Positions 35,061 through 47,250 of a DNA stretch of 64,000 nucleotides are shown here, piece after piece. The notes beneath the pieces were generated by a model. The model was not told the DNA's origin and did not search any database. It saw only the letters and a list, made by a program, of their open reading frames with translations. The stretch is from Gnetum montanum (lineage: Eukaryota; Streptophyta; Gnetopsida; Gnetales; Gnetaceae): positions 257,367 through 321,366 of the forward strand of contig MNCI01010476.1 of assembly GCA_015680685.1 (NCBI GenBank), given 5' to 3'. Position 1 is the first letter of the stretch. Each line of letters begins with the position of its first letter. The position numbers and the translations under genes are program-made.

Positions 35061-37003
35061 TGATGGCTATTTGAATTTTTAACTTTTTTTTTTACACCAT
35101 TTTTTATATGTTTTTGATTTTCTTGAATATTTTACAACTTATTTTATATATTTTACTTTCTTTATATTATCTTGTATGTTATTTTCTTTCATCTTGTTTT
35201 GTTCATAAGGAATCTTGGGCTTTTGCCATAACTACTACTACTTATGGAAGTTCATTAATATAGTATTTAATGTTTTGATTGATTGCTAAATAACCAAATT
35301 TCATCTTGGGATTATGTCCTTCATTAACGATATTGATTTTTTGATGATATCAATCAATAAGTCCATGACATACACCCATTCCATGAACTCTATAAGGCTC
35401 TTCATCTTAGAAGTATGAGGTCCTTCCATTGTTAGAACTTAAAGTAATCAATGATCTTTTTACTTAACAAACTTGGAATAGACCAAAGGGGAATGGACAA
35501 GGATGTGGCTTCAAAGGAATTTTTTATCTTCTATTCCTAACTTCTCTCTAGAGTTTCATGACTTTTCCCATTGGTATCTCACCATTTATACTATCAACTA
35601 TAATAGGAATAATGTCTTTGCATGATTTGGCTCTCATGAAAAACAAAAACAACAAATAAAACATGTGAATTTAAATCACAACCCTTAGTAAAAATAATGG
35701 GCTACAAGTACTAGTTATGAAGCTAGAAAACCATGTTACCATGCCTAAAGATAATCCTCTAACTAAGGGTCTTCCAATCTTCTTACTCCTTTTTTCTTCT
35801 TTTCTTCTTTTCTTGGAGTGTCGATTGTTCTTTGGGGATTGTCATGAACTCTTGATTATCAAAGGATTAAAGGGTGATAATGCAAAGTCACTAAGCATGG
35901 ATGAACATGATCCTAACTAAGGCTTGGATGGTATCAGATCATCTTAATCATAAGTTCCTCAAACAACTTCATGTGATTAGGATGCAAGAATCTCTTACTA
36001 ATTTCTTCCTCTCATCATTCTAACCTCATAATCAACCATCTCACTACCTCCTATCATGGTTAATCTATGTGTTTGTTTGGGTATGAAATAATCCTTCAAT
36101 GATCTCTCCCATGGATTCAATTTTCAAAGACCATTAATCATCTTTGGTGTCTACAAACTCCTTGTGATGAGATCATGCAAGGGCATCATAGGCATCAACC
36201 TACTTTGGGGAGGATCCACTTGCATGTCCTTTGGCCTCTTTAAGTTAAATCTCCTATCCATTGGTTATTTATGCATTTAATCTCATCTACTCTCATTTTT
36301 AACATCTAGTTTTTCATAAATATGACATCCTCAATTCTTCCAAATCCAATTTACTCTTCTTTTCTAACAAATTTAATACCCTCTTTCATGTTTTGCAATC
36401 CTTATATGCTTTTTAGCATTCTTTGGGATCTTTTTTCACTTCCAAACTCTTTCAAAATTCCTCATTTTCTTTATGTGAAAAATTGACTTATATAGCTACA
36501 TCGATGCATCCTCGTCAATGCACTAGGATATGTCGATGCAACCTTGTCAATGCATCATAAAAAAACTATACATAGGTGTGACACTTAGCTAGGTTTTCAT
36601 CATTTTCTTCTAAACATGAGGAAGTTTTTGCATTTTTTAGAGCCTAGAGACTTTCCAAGCACCATAAATCTTACGCTGCTCATCCAATTTACCTTGTTCC
36701 TCAATCCTCTAGCTACTAGAGGTAAGTTTATGTTGTGGGGGCCACAAACCTTTGGTATCCTTTTCAAAAAAATTTCAACTTTTCCAAGCTTTACCCATTA
36801 AAATAATATTAAATCACTCATCCTAAGTGGATTAACCTTGACAAAAAAACTCTGGTAGTCAATAATTAAAATAATATTAAAATAATTTCCATTGCTAAGA
36901 TTATAAACAACCTTAACTATAACCCGATCTAATAAGAAAGGTATCAAAAGAGCTAATGGTTATAATGTAAAAAATTAATCCTAGGTAATGTTTGTGATTG
37001 TAG
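35061..37003 (+). other. Copy B spacer between integrase and ORF3, no gene seen
   Basis: AT-rich, T-rich sequence. 35430-35950 is shared with copy D (25430-25950). A run of TCGATGCATCC/GTCAATGCA words at 36495-36555 resembles the words in the LTR of this element. Immediately before the ORF3 ATG, TTTGTGATTGTAG resembles a splice acceptor. Confidence 0.6.
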
Positions 37004-39857
37004 ATGGCATCAAAGAAAGGACTACAAGTAGGAGGACCTTCCCAGCCTAGGGAAAAGTAGCCCAAAGGAGGAAGGAACCAACAATGACCATAGTAGCTAC
37101 AAGAGTAAGAGGCTAAGGCAACACATGAAACAAGACCTCTTTGAAAGGAGTCCAAGGTGGAATCTATCTAATAGATTACCATCACAGAGATCAACCAATC
37201 CAGGTAGGATGAAGCCCCTAGGCCAATGTCAAACCTCAAAATCACCCTAACAGAGGACTACCTAGAGAGAATCAAAACCAAGGAGATGTAGAGTTCTATT
37301 ATCTAAGAATTGAACTTTGGATCCTTCTTGGAGTTAGTACTCAAAGACATCTACACTCAATTACAAGGGTCTCCTATGTGGCCCATTGTCTACTCTAGTG
37401 AAGAATGATACATGGAAGAGACCTACCTATTTTGGAATAATTGGAAAGAGGATGCATCCTTCAAGATTAAAGATATTATAGTCTATGACTTGGTTGAGGC
37501 CATTGTGGAGGTCCTCAATTTGCCTAACATTAGAGAAAAATTAGTAGATATTTTGATCCAAGTAGATCTTGAAGCTAAGAAGGAGTAGGTCTAGTGTTGC
37601 TATGGGGTGGATTGTAATGAGTATAGTGCACTCACCAAGGTGCAACAAGCATACTTTAAAATAGCAACCCATCACCTAAACCCTATGATAAGGCCAAGTA
37701 AATTCATAGCCTTCTCCTACCATGCATACACCACTCTAAGTGGAAATTTCTTTGTTAGTCTTTCCTAGCTTATCTATTTGGAGGTAGAAAAATGCTTCAA
37801 GGATAATGAGAAGGAAAGGAAGATGCTCTCCTTTCTGTGCCTAATAAAAAAAAATTTTAAGAGGAGAGGCATAGCATGCAATGCTAATGACATGGCTCAT
37901 CATGCTCTTGCTACATCCTAACAAGAGATGGAGGATAAAGTAGCAGCCAAGTTGCAAGAGGAGAAAAGGCCACCACCACCATCACTTGTAATTCCAAAGA
38001 TGATACCCAAAGTGCTTGCAGCTACTAAATGTCTCTAAAAACTCCATGAGTAGTAGTTGTAGCAAAAATAATGTTCAAAAAGTGGTGGAGAACCATCCAT
38101 TTATCATCCATCCCTAAGCCATCTTAATGAGGTCACTAGGATCATCAATTAGCTAAACCAAGAAAGCGCTCCATTGTTTTCCACACAAAGAAACTAGGCA
38201 CTTGCAAGAACAAATCTTAGTGCCCTATAAGTTATGATGTGCATTCCTAGTTAACAATTATTGAAATATCAGTGAATGTTGCAACTTTCTAGGTCTACTT
38301 GGAATAAGACAAGGGGACAACTATTCTAGTGATACAACATTGAGGATAGGAAACAATGGTGGAGGTAGTGGCCAATAGGGTAGTTAAGGTCATAAAAGCT
38401 CTTGTGGTATTTGTGAAATACATTATTACAATGGCAAACATATAAACATCTACATGAGTAGGGAGTGATCAGTTGAGTGTTTCCCAACACAAAGAAGTAT
38501 ATGCATGATTAGTGGGAGGCGAACAACTGCTTCCAGAGATCTTCGATCTTCTAGATGAAATTATCACAACCCATTTGTAGTTGCTAGAGGTCAAGGGAAA
38601 ATTACTCATCACCAATGCCCAACTAAAGGTAGCCACCATTGAAATTTAATGGTTGGCTGCTGAGGTTGCAAAATGATGGGCCTATCTCTCTAATCCCATT
38701 ATTCTTAACCTAAAACTCATGGGGAATGAAGCTTTCCAATAGCTTTAGAATAGATTAAGGGAGGCTAAGAATGCAAAGGAGGTAGCAATCTTTAACGCGT
38801 CCTTGTTAGAGACCATGACCTTCAACAATAACAATGACTTGTCACAAGTTTCCAAAGAAAACTTGGTCCTGATCAAAGACATTCATCATTTGTGAAACAT
38901 AGAATAAAAAAAAAACCAAATGGTTGAATTTGTTTGTTAATAATAGGAGAAGCTAGCCAAGGTGATTTTTGACTTGAGGAGGTTAGCAACAAAAAATAAA
39001 ACTTTCTCAATGAAGGAAGTCTACATGCTTCACTAGAAGATAGTGATTGAGGTAGCCACCTAGAAAAATCAATCCCTAAAATTTAAATAAGTAAAGAACC
39101 ATTGCAAGGATCAAGTTGGGCTCTTAAAAGAAGTTAATGAAAAAGAAATCTGGCTAGCAAAGGCAAAGATGAATGAGGCCCTCCAACAACTTCAAAAAAG
39201 AGGCAGCATGTGGCAGTTGATCTTTAAAGAATTGAATGCATACAATAAGAAAAATATATGCCTAAAGGAGTTGCAGATTAAGGAGATGATAGAATATATG
39301 GAGTTCTCAACCTCCAATGTGCAAAATTGGCTATGCTAATAGTAGGATGACCAAGAACAGAATTAGAGAAACAAGTGGTTAGTTCTTACTTCTTATATGA
39401 GGTGGAGTTCAAGCATCATAAGGAGATTAAATAGTAGTTGGAAATAACCAATGCCAAGCTTGAATTTTTTAGGAGCAAATTCACTACGCAAAGGTCTATT
39501 ACTAAACACTTGGCTAGATGAATGAATTACTACCATGAGCTACAAAAAATGGTAAAGTCATTCAACATCGAACATAAGAAATTCACAGCATGGTTCATCA
39601 ACAAAAAGGAGTTTTTTCATTTGATATCATGGCCATGGAACATTCCTGCTTCAACCCATATTGGTGAAGTCATGTGGACTACCTACAATCCTCATGGTAA
39701 GGAAGAAAAGATGAAAGCATTACTATATGATTTTAAGCTTCTATCAGTAGTAGCAGTAGTATTAGGTTAGCATCAACCACCTCTACTACCACCAATGCTA
39801 GAACTAGGTGAAGGACCTTTAATGCCATAGGCGCCTCCACATCCAAGCAGTGTTTGA
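37004..39857 (+). pseudogene. Athila env-position ORF (ORF3), decayed
   Basis: A coding relic of roughly 950 codons lies between integrase and the 3' LTR, where Athila elements carry an 'env-like' ORF. It starts MASKKGLQVGGPSQP. The first half has readable blocks DLVEAIVEVLNLPNIREKLV, YFKIATHHLNPMIRPSKFI and LSFLCLIKKNFKRRGI. These recall the putative plant transposon-protein domain reported in Athila ORFs, but I assign this only loosely. The second half (about 38560-39600) is Lys/Glu/Leu-rich with long helical stretches and is probably coiled coil. No signal peptide or clear transmembrane segment is visible, so an envelope role is not supported by sequence. Stops and at least one frameshift. 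Confidence 0.6.
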
Positions 39858-40107
39858 AAATTCACCCTATTTTTGGAAACTTAGGAATACTTGCTAAAAT
39901 TTTTGTAAAGTGTCCAATTTTTTTGTAATGGATACTAATCTTTGTAATCCTATACAATTTGACTTTCAAAGTTAGTAGATTTAATTAGTGAGCTTGTTTG
40001 TTTGTTTGTTTGTTAGTCAATAAATTCCATACTTCCTTAAATTTTGTAAGAAACTTGATCCTACTTTTGTTCACTCAAGCATGAGTTTTCAATCAGTCAT
40101 GAGGGCA
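39858..40107 (+). other. Short spacer before 3' LTR, weak polypurine run
   Basis: Contains three copies of TTTG (40002-40017). The LTR is preceded by CATGAGGGCA (40098-40107), which may be the decayed polypurine tract. Confidence 0.4.
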
Positions 40108-40969
40108 TGATGAGTCCTCATCAAATAGGCTATGATGATGGACATGCATTGACATAGCCTCGTTGATGCAAATGCATCAATGTTGACATAGGTGAAACCT
40201 ATATAAATGTGCACGCCAACTACATTTATGGCACCTTAGGTCCATAGCATAGCAAGGATTTTGTAGTTTAGTTTCTCCAAAGTTTGAGTATTTTCTCTTC
40301 AAGTTCCCATAGTATAAATTAAAGAGATTATATAGAGCTTTATTTGAATGCCATGTACCTGAACACATTAGCATGAATGACAATAAAGCTGAGAATTATG
40401 ATATTCATTGTAGCACTTAGAATAGTTTAATCATTATTATTTTCACTTTACTTTCAATGTAATTTATACTTATGGGTTTAGTTAATTAATGTACTTAATA
40501 CTAAAAATGTAAGTACAAGCACTTCGAACATAATGTATTATGCTTGGTAACCCTAGTAGTGGTTATTTGGTATACTCAGTAATCACCGCTTGATAACCCA
40601 GTAGCATTGATAGTAGTTTGGGATGTGTACGGTAAGTGGGAATAGGTACTTATTTTATAATATTTAGTCACTAGAATAGTTAAGTAGCTAAATAGTTAAT
40701 TATTAAATATCCATTTACTCACCTAACATTTATAGAAAAAATATATAAAAATACATATAAAAAGTACACATCATGTGCCTTAACTCATATTTAACCGTAC
40801 AAACTGATAGCACAAGTGTGAGTTAGAAAGATAACAATCATACAACCTTTTACCTCATAGTTTAAGACTATAAGCAACCAAGGAACTAAAGTCCACAAAA
40901 CTCAATTGGATTGCTAGTGCACCCTTGTGATTCATATGGTTGGGCCTAAGGGATACATGTTGCTCATCA
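40108..40969 (+). repeat. 3' LTR of Athila copy B (862 bp)
   Basis: Starts TGATGAGTCCTCAT and ends GCTCATCA, followed by GTAGG. A TATA box TATATAAAT is at 40200-40208. Confidence 0.88.
40200..40208 (+). promoter_or_regulatory. LTR TATA box (copy B 3' LTR)
   Basis: CCTATATAAATGTGC, the counterpart of 27923-27931. Confidence 0.6.
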
Positions 40970-40974
40970 GTAGG
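40970..40974. repeat. Target-site duplication GTAGG (right, Athila copy B)
   Basis: Identical to 27793-27797. Confidence 0.85.
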
Positions 40975-42132
40975 GTAAATTCTTTTTTTTCACTTGCATT
41001 ACCTAAAATATTTTGATTACCTAATAAAAATATAAATTAAATAATGAAGTAAGATACATTGTTCATAAATAAAATTAACTTCAAGAAACTTCTTGATCTT
41101 CATTAACCTCAAGAATCAATGAAAGTAGTTGTAGTTCCACCTCTTTCTTAATCTTGATTGGATGATCCTTTTTATGATAGGAGGGCTTAATCTTGATCCT
41201 CAACTTCTTTCTTAGGAATTAAATCTAATAACTTAATAACTTAGAAGAATTAGATATCATACCAAATATAATGTATCTTGATAAAGAAAGATATTAATCT
41301 ATCTTCAGTAGTCATACGGCATAATTGGTGAATTGTGCTTCTTAGTGAATACTATCCATTAACATCATCTATTTTAAAATTCTAGGATTTGACTTATCTA
41401 CTATAGGTTTGAAATATGTAGAGTATTCACTAGTCAATAGAATTGCAAGATGAATTGATGGCAACATCATTTTCAAATTGGTTTTTTCTTCCAAAGGCTC
41501 TTTCATACATCTATATTTTAGGAATTAATGAATACTTCTAACTTTTGCATTGAGATATCCATAGTAGATAAATAGTATTTGAATCATATTAGTATGGATT
41601 AGAAATGGTTTTTACTTTAAGAAATTATTGATCTAATTATCCAAATAAGATACTTAACCAAGTTTGACATCTAGGCATGTTGATTTCGAGATCAAATGTA
41701 TGTTGAACAAACATACATGTTTTCTCAATGAGCATATTTTAAACATCAATGCCAAGGCTATGTGGCTTCTCTCAAATTTTGATTGTTCTTTCTTCCCCAT
41801 AACTTAAAGTTTTGGAATTTTAAAAATCATATATCTAATATCCATTCAAACCTTTATACGCATTTGAACTTGGCTTCTTTGTGAAAGATTACACAATCAT
41901 CCATATTATGATTTTTGTAGTAGGCTAATTGGTACAGTTTGTAGGAAGAACCATCACATGAATCTTTTTGGTTATAAATGCCTTAACATCCTAGCTTTTT
42001 CAAATCGGGTTGGAATGGATATAAGAATTCCCATGGTAGGACTTCTTGTAGGAAAAAGACATTAGCATTAAAATCTTATAATTTTATTAAGATGCATGGG
42101 TACTAGTGCTCATGTTAGTTTAAGAAACAAGG
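40975..42132. other. AT-rich decayed repeat sequence, no gene assigned
   Basis: Host sequence of copy B. Minus-strand frames are suggestive of an old coding region (Lys/Glu-rich stretches near 41110-41250), but no family motif can be defended. It lies between the copy B insertion and the leader of the LTR at 43888, so it may be the internal part of that minus-strand element. Confidence 0.4.
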
Positions 42133-42345
42133 CTAGATCTTGTAGTGTTGCTCATGGATAAGATTGTTGAAGGGAGACTGGATCCTATGATGTTGATGAT
42201 AAATGAGATCATCGAGATGAGGTTGGATCTTATGTTACTGCTAGTGGCTGAGATTATCGAGAGGAGGCTAGATCCTACAATGTTGTTAGTGATCAAGATC
42301 ACCAAGGAGAGGTTGGATCTTGTAGTGCTATAAGTGCTCATAGCC
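42133..42345 (+). repeat. 45 bp minisatellite, about 4.7 units
   Basis: Units start at 42133, 42178, 42223, 42268 and 42313 (partial), each beginning YTRGATCYT and ending GAGG/GAGA. The unit is 15 codons, and the plus frame 42145-42333 stays open with a repeating RLD....L....I pattern; the minus strand is also open. Units differ from one another, so this is an old array. Confidence 0.85.
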
Positions 42346-42696
42346 ACCATGGGTATAAAAGCTTTTATGGATTTTTTGATAGATTAGGGAATTGGTGGAA
42401 GGCATGATGATAATAGTGGTAGGCAGAGCAAAGACACATGACATGCAGCAATAGTGAAGAAACAAGAATTTCAAGTACACCAAAGGAGAAGGAAAAGAAT
42501 TTTTTACGTGTGATGTGTAGTGATAGGAGTAGATGGTCTTTCCTCACAATGTGACTTGGTGGTCTGACCACAAAAAAATGTAGTTTCTTGATTATTCACG
42601 ATACAGCTTGGTGGAAACTCATAGCCCTACCATGCAATGGCATGACTAGCTAGTGCCACAACTAATACTCGCATAGTCAACAAATGTGAAAGGATA

Positions 42697-42802
42697 AAGG
42701 TCTTAAATAAATTATTGTGTGTGTGTGTGTGTGTTGGCCACACAATCAATGAATGTTCAAGGGAAAATGTCCTAAATAAATTATTGTGTGTGTGTGTGTG
42801 GA
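42697..42802 (+). repeat. Duplicated block ending in GT microsatellite
   Basis: TAAATAAATTATTGTGTGTG occurs at about 42705 and again at about 42773, each leading into a (GT)n run of 8-10 repeats, with a GGAAAATGTCC/GGATAAAGGTC-like lead-in. This is a ~70 bp direct duplication carrying the microsatellite. Confidence 0.8.
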
Positions 42803-43872
42803 ATTTTGTTTAGTGGTAGAAAGGGGTTTGATTTGGCTTTATGTTTTTTTTTTCAAATATTAAAATAATCAACCCTCCCTGATAGCTGATAGGGTCATTT
42901 TTGTATTGATGGGTAAGAGTTTGGTTTTCTTAGGGAAAAGTTTTAGGTTTAATCATGACATCAAAATTTTAACTTTTTTTAAATTAACTAATTTGAAACA
43001 TGCATAATGAGAAATTTTGAACAATGAGGTTTCTCAAACCATAAGTTTAATTGGGACAAAATTTGTATTATTGGAATTTTCTTAACGAGCACTACATGTT
43101 GGGCATGGTTTCATGGTCCAAAATCTAAGTTGAATATTCAAGATTTTTAAGCACTAAAATGATATATTTTACTAAATTAGACCTTAATACACTGATGTAG
43201 AGATGACATGAGGATGTTTAGGTGACTTAAGCTTAATTACCATTCATAATTAACTCTAGGATAACAATTTAACACATATATCATTTATAATTTTAACATT
43301 GATATAGTGTAGACCCATCCTCCAACATCATGGCTATGCTAATTAAGTAAGAATGAAAAGAATATTAGGGCTAGGTTAAATTCATTAAAATTAATGATGC
43401 ATAGGTCTTAGGTAAGGGTGGGTAATAAGTTCTAAAACAAGAGAAAGTCCTAGAAGGATTAGGCAATAGATACTAGTTTCATGGAAGGAACTTAAAAATA
43501 ACCTCAATTAATTTAATCTCTAACAATACTACCAAATGGGTAAAAATTACCTAGATTAATATACCCTTGTCTTACCAATTTCTCTTATAATTTTTAGACC
43601 TGGTTACTAATTGGTTGAGGTTCTTCAAGGTCATGATTATCTATGGAAGTCATTGATCTGGTATCTACTTGGTTGCCTGATCTAGACTCCTTGAGCTCTG
43701 ATAATGCATATCCATGATAATAATTGGGAAGGAATCTTATTAGTTGATGTGGTCCAACTTGGACATAAGGAAAATCTGGTGGTGGTCCATGATTCTCTCT
43801 AGGTTGTGGCTTCATGGTTCATCATTAGATTGTAGCTGGTCCTTGATTTTGAGTGGTCCTTGATTCATGGTT
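42803..43872 (-). pseudogene. Leader/gag-proximal relic of a minus-strand retrotransposon
   Basis: Lies downstream (minus strand) of the LTR and primer site at 43873-44406. The only frame of note, 43594-43815, starts MKPQPRENHGPPPDFPYVQV and is Pro/Gln/Asn-rich. It could be a gag N-terminus but matches no family I can name. The rest (42803-43590) shows nothing recognisable. Confidence 0.35.
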
Positions 43873-43885
43873 CACTTTGATACCA
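43873..43885 (-). other. Primer-binding site, initiator-tRNA-Met-like
   Basis: Minus-strand TGGTATCAAAGTG starts 2 nt beyond the LTR end. It differs from TGGTATCAGAGC by one G-to-A in the first eleven bases. This sets the orientation of the 43888-44406 LTR as minus and 5'. Confidence 0.75.
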
Positions 43886-43887
43886 AA

Positions 43888-44406
43888 TGTGATATCCTAT
43901 CCTCTAATATTTTAACAAATGTCAAATATATGTAAAATTTGACAAAGCATAAAGAATATAATAGGGAAAATGCAAAAGGAAAATGAAAAGATTACTTTAT
44001 TAATGTGGAATAATGCATCTATGTTATGCTCAAAGGATTCCTTGGGATTATCTTCCTTTAACATCTATCCCTTAGAGGTAATTCATCACTACCACTATGG
44101 TTAGGCCTATAATTGGCTAGAAGGGATGACCAATAATCTTCATATCTTGCTTTATCCAACATATATTATTTACCATTGTTGGCTCTACAGCTTCATGTTG
44201 ATTAAACCTTTAATGCCTTGGTATAAATACCTTAGTTCAAACCTTTAAAGGTCACCTCAAGAGACATGGTCATTATTACAATGCATCCTTTTGGGTCTTA
44301 ATTACAACTTACCTTTTTAGATCTTATTACAATAATTATAAATTTTTTTATGAAGTGACACCATCTTTGTTATAGAACAACTCCATTTGAGAATGGAGAT
44401 GTGACA
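43888..44406 (-). repeat. 5' LTR of 'TGTGAC' family, second copy (519 bp)
   Basis: Plus-strand ends TGTGATATCC and GATGTGACA; collinear with 26959-27469. A TATA-like TATAAATA lies at 44221-44228 on the plus strand, but since the element is minus-oriented this is probably incidental. Confidence 0.8.
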
Positions 44407-45015
44407 ATGTGGGTGATGATCCATCCCTATGTGAAATAGCATGATACATTATTGCCAGTTAGGAAGTTCTCAAACATAAATGTAATTATGTGCTTGCTTT
44501 GGTAAATTGTAATTAATGAATAGTGGGATATGAAATGATGCCTTTGAAAGAGTGGTGATTATAGTGGATGAATCTCTATATTAATCATATTTCTTATATG
44601 CTCAACATCTTGCATGGTTGAGCATTAGATGGTATTATGTTCTTCCTCTACAATGGAATGTCATGGATTGCTTATGAACATTATGATAGAATGTGGTTCT
44701 TTTTTTATGGGATATCTTGGTAAAGTATATTTTTGATGCTAGTTGTTTTGTTAATTATGGTAGTAAATTTGAAATGTGATTTTATGTTAACCATCTTAAT
44801 GGAAGATGAACAATCAAATTTTCTACCAATATAGTTTATGCCAAGAGGACAAAATATGACTAGTTTGATACTTCCACTTCCTAGATGAGTTGAAACATTA
44901 ATGTATGTGGGTATGTGTGAAAGAAAGAAAATAAAAGAAAAGAAAAGAGGTTAAAAGAATGAGGAAGAGTGTATAGATGTGTGAGTGTATGAGTAGAGAG
45001 AGTATGGTGGAGTAA
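44407..45015. other. AT-rich sequence, no gene seen
   Basis: No reading frame or family motif. Purine-rich stretch at 44915-44980 (AAAGAAAGAAAATAAAAG-type). Confidence 0.5.
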
Positions 45016-45327
45016 CCTCAAGTAGGGAGTACATGTTCTCAATGGTGACTTAGAGCATGGTATACATGTTCTTAATGCTAACTTCAAGTATAGAGTACAT
45101 ATTTTTTATTGTAACTCCAAGAAAGGAGCATATTCTCTTGATGGAAAATTGGAGTAAGGAGTTTATATTTTTAAATGTGACTTCAAGTAGGAGGCATATA
45201 TATTTTTTTATCATGACTCTAAGTAGGAAGCATGCATTCTTTGATTATATCTTTGAGTAGGAAGCACAAAACTTCAAGTAGGAAATATAATTTTGAGATA
45301 TTGTGACCCTAATTAAGAAGTATAATT
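45016..45327 (+). repeat. 33 bp minisatellite, about 9 units
   Basis: Units of 33 bp start at 45016, 45049, 45082, 45115 and 45148, then one of 36 bp, and continue less regularly to about 45327. The core is CTTCAAGTAGGGAGTACATG. Because 33 and 36 are multiples of 3, the plus frame 45057-45260 remains open with an 11-residue period. No sign that it is a real gene. Confidence 0.85.
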
Positions 45328-45689
45328 TTGAGGATGGAGGAATGAGTATCTTTAATATTCTACACATTTGTATTACTACAATGCTTAGCATGATGATTTG
45401 CATTTCAAGAAAATCTTGTTCAAGGTTGGTACTATTTACATGAAAAAGAACAAGCCTTTTCATTCCTTATCTAGGTTACATGAACATGTCTAAATTGTGA
45501 TTGTATGCTAGGTTGAGTTTAAATAGCATGCTTTACTATTGATTACACTAGTTGTTGAACCTTCTTATCTACAATTATTAGATGGGCTTTAAGTTGTTCA
45601 ATGCCCTTAATATCCACTTTACTCTTCATATTTGAAAGAGTGTACTAACAAAGAATTAAGAGTGTAGAAAGTATGTCTTTTTGGTGGTT

Positions 45690-46150
45690 TTAAGATTGCT
45701 TCCATTTCAAAACAAGGATCTAAAGGAGTGTGGAGATTCTTATTGGTTCCATGCTATCTTAGACATAACTAAAGAACTACATTACCTTAATTTCTTTGTG
45801 TACTATATTATAAGTATATGTAGGCTTGTAGAGGAGATTTGACTCTAATGCATGAGCCACTACACTTTTCTTCAAAGTAAGGCTTAGGACTAGATACATT
45901 AAAGTAGGAACACATCTTAGCTCTCTTAAGGGAATGATGTCTTGTGTGTATGCTAGTGCTCTTGCGTATGTTATATATGTTGCATTGGTACAATTATATG
46001 ATTATATAGGCATCTTAATGATGATCCTAGCCATGTACTAACATGTGGCATGTGAACTATGTACTTATGTTGTACTAGTAGGTCATTCAGGATATTGAGG
46101 CATAGTTCACCTTGAGTCTGCTCTAGAACATTTGACTACTTTGGGACCCT
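45690..46150 (-). repeat. Copia-associated repeat, second copy
   Basis: Aligns with 26400-26850. The minus-strand frame 45808-45993 reads RKSTSIHTRHHSLK, resembling the basic segment that precedes RT in copia elements. 45328-45689 has no gene seen. Confidence 0.7.
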
Positions 46151-46310
46151 TGGATGGTGCTAAGTGATGCTTCCTCATCGTAGTGTCATTAAAACTTCAT
46201 AAATCCATCTAAATAGGTTTTGATCTTATACATCCATTTACATCCCACAAGAGTCTTTTCAAAAGGAAGGTTAACTAAGTCCCATGAATGAGTTCTCTCA
46301 AAAGTCTATA
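46151..46310 (-). pseudogene. pol: Ty1/copia RT N-terminal fragment
   Basis: Minus-strand translation includes HSWDLVNLPFEKTLVGCKWM and YKIKTYLDGF. This is the first conserved block of copia RT (…W.LV.LP.....VGCKWV.KIK…DG). The downstream RT core is not adjacent, so this is a small remnant. Its neighbour 45690-46150 belongs to the same kind of element but in altered order. Confidence 0.75.
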
Positions 46311-47140
46311 CTTTTGCAACACCTTCTAAGCTAGGCTAAGCTAGTAAAGCATTACTTGGAAAAGCTATATACAAACATGTACTAAAATGCTAGTGCATAA
46401 AAAGAAGTATGAAATAGGATGCCAAAATAGATAAACATAAATTAAAGGGCATTCAAATAATATCCAAACTAAGGATGTAATATTAAGATTCATATAAGCT
46501 AAAAAGTCCATAGTCACAAGCCTAACTTGTTCACTAGACTTGAATCTAAGATCAAGATTTTCTTTGCTAAAACTCTTACCATGAATTTAATATTTCATTG
46601 TTACTTATTCAAAAAAATAAATCTTTTATCTTATACAAAGGGAAACTTTAATCTTTAGCTAGTATGTTTAAATTTATAATGTTAATGATTAATGAAGAGA
46701 GAGAAGGAAAATTTGTCATATAAGAAGTGAATTCAATATTTGTATATTATCATGCTCAAAATAGTTGGTGCTAATAATGTAAGAATCTAAAGTAGTTAAG
46801 TTCATTCTTTTTTCATGAGTTATACATAAACTAATAACATTAAGTGGCTACCTAGAGATCCCATCAATAAAAAATAAGTTTATCCAATATTCTAAGGTTT
46901 GAAAATCTAAAAAAGTAATGAGATATAAGAAGTAAACTTTTTTTAAATTTTTTATTATATGTACCTCCAAGATTCATAACCAACACAATATTAACAAATA
47001 AAATGGTCTAATAAAAGTTAAAATAGTCTTATAAGGAAAGAGAGAAAATATATTGATATTAAGATGTTGAACTCAAAAGAGTGATTATAAGTACACCCTA
47101 AGACATATAGCCATAGAAGATATATAGATGAAATAACTAT
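46311..47140. other. AT-rich sequence, no gene seen
   Basis: Very AT-rich with no family motif on either strand. Confidence 0.5.
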
Positions 47141-47207
47141 GCCTCAAGTATGATTCAAACCAATGTCTTACCTAACAAGACAATGAGCTAGCCACTTGAG
47201 ATATCTA
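47141..47207 (-). repeat. tRNA-derived SINE-like head (minus)
   Basis: Minus strand reads AGTGGCTAGCTCATTG (A-box-like) and, about 25 nt later, GGTTTGAATCATAC (B-box GGTTCGAATC with C-to-T). The spacing fits an RNA polymerase III internal promoter. No cloverleaf is evident, so a SINE or tRNA relic rather than a tRNA gene. Confidence 0.5.
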
Positions 47208-47250
47208 TGATAGGCTAAAATAAGTTAATATGGTATAACAAAGTCTTCTA

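Larger units (their letters stand above)
27798..40969 (+). mobile_element. Complete Athila-type retrotransposon, copy B (13.2 kb)
   Basis: Bounded by LTRs 27798-28688 and 40108-40969 and by GTAGG on both sides. Internal order: tRNA-Asp-like primer site, gag, protease, RT, RNase H, integrase, a 1.9 kb spacer, a long extra ORF relic in the env position, then the 3' LTR. FMDDFS at the RT active site and the primer site fit Athila. All frames are broken. This is the only copy here that shows the full Athila layout and serves as the reference for copies A, C and D. Confidence 0.92.
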
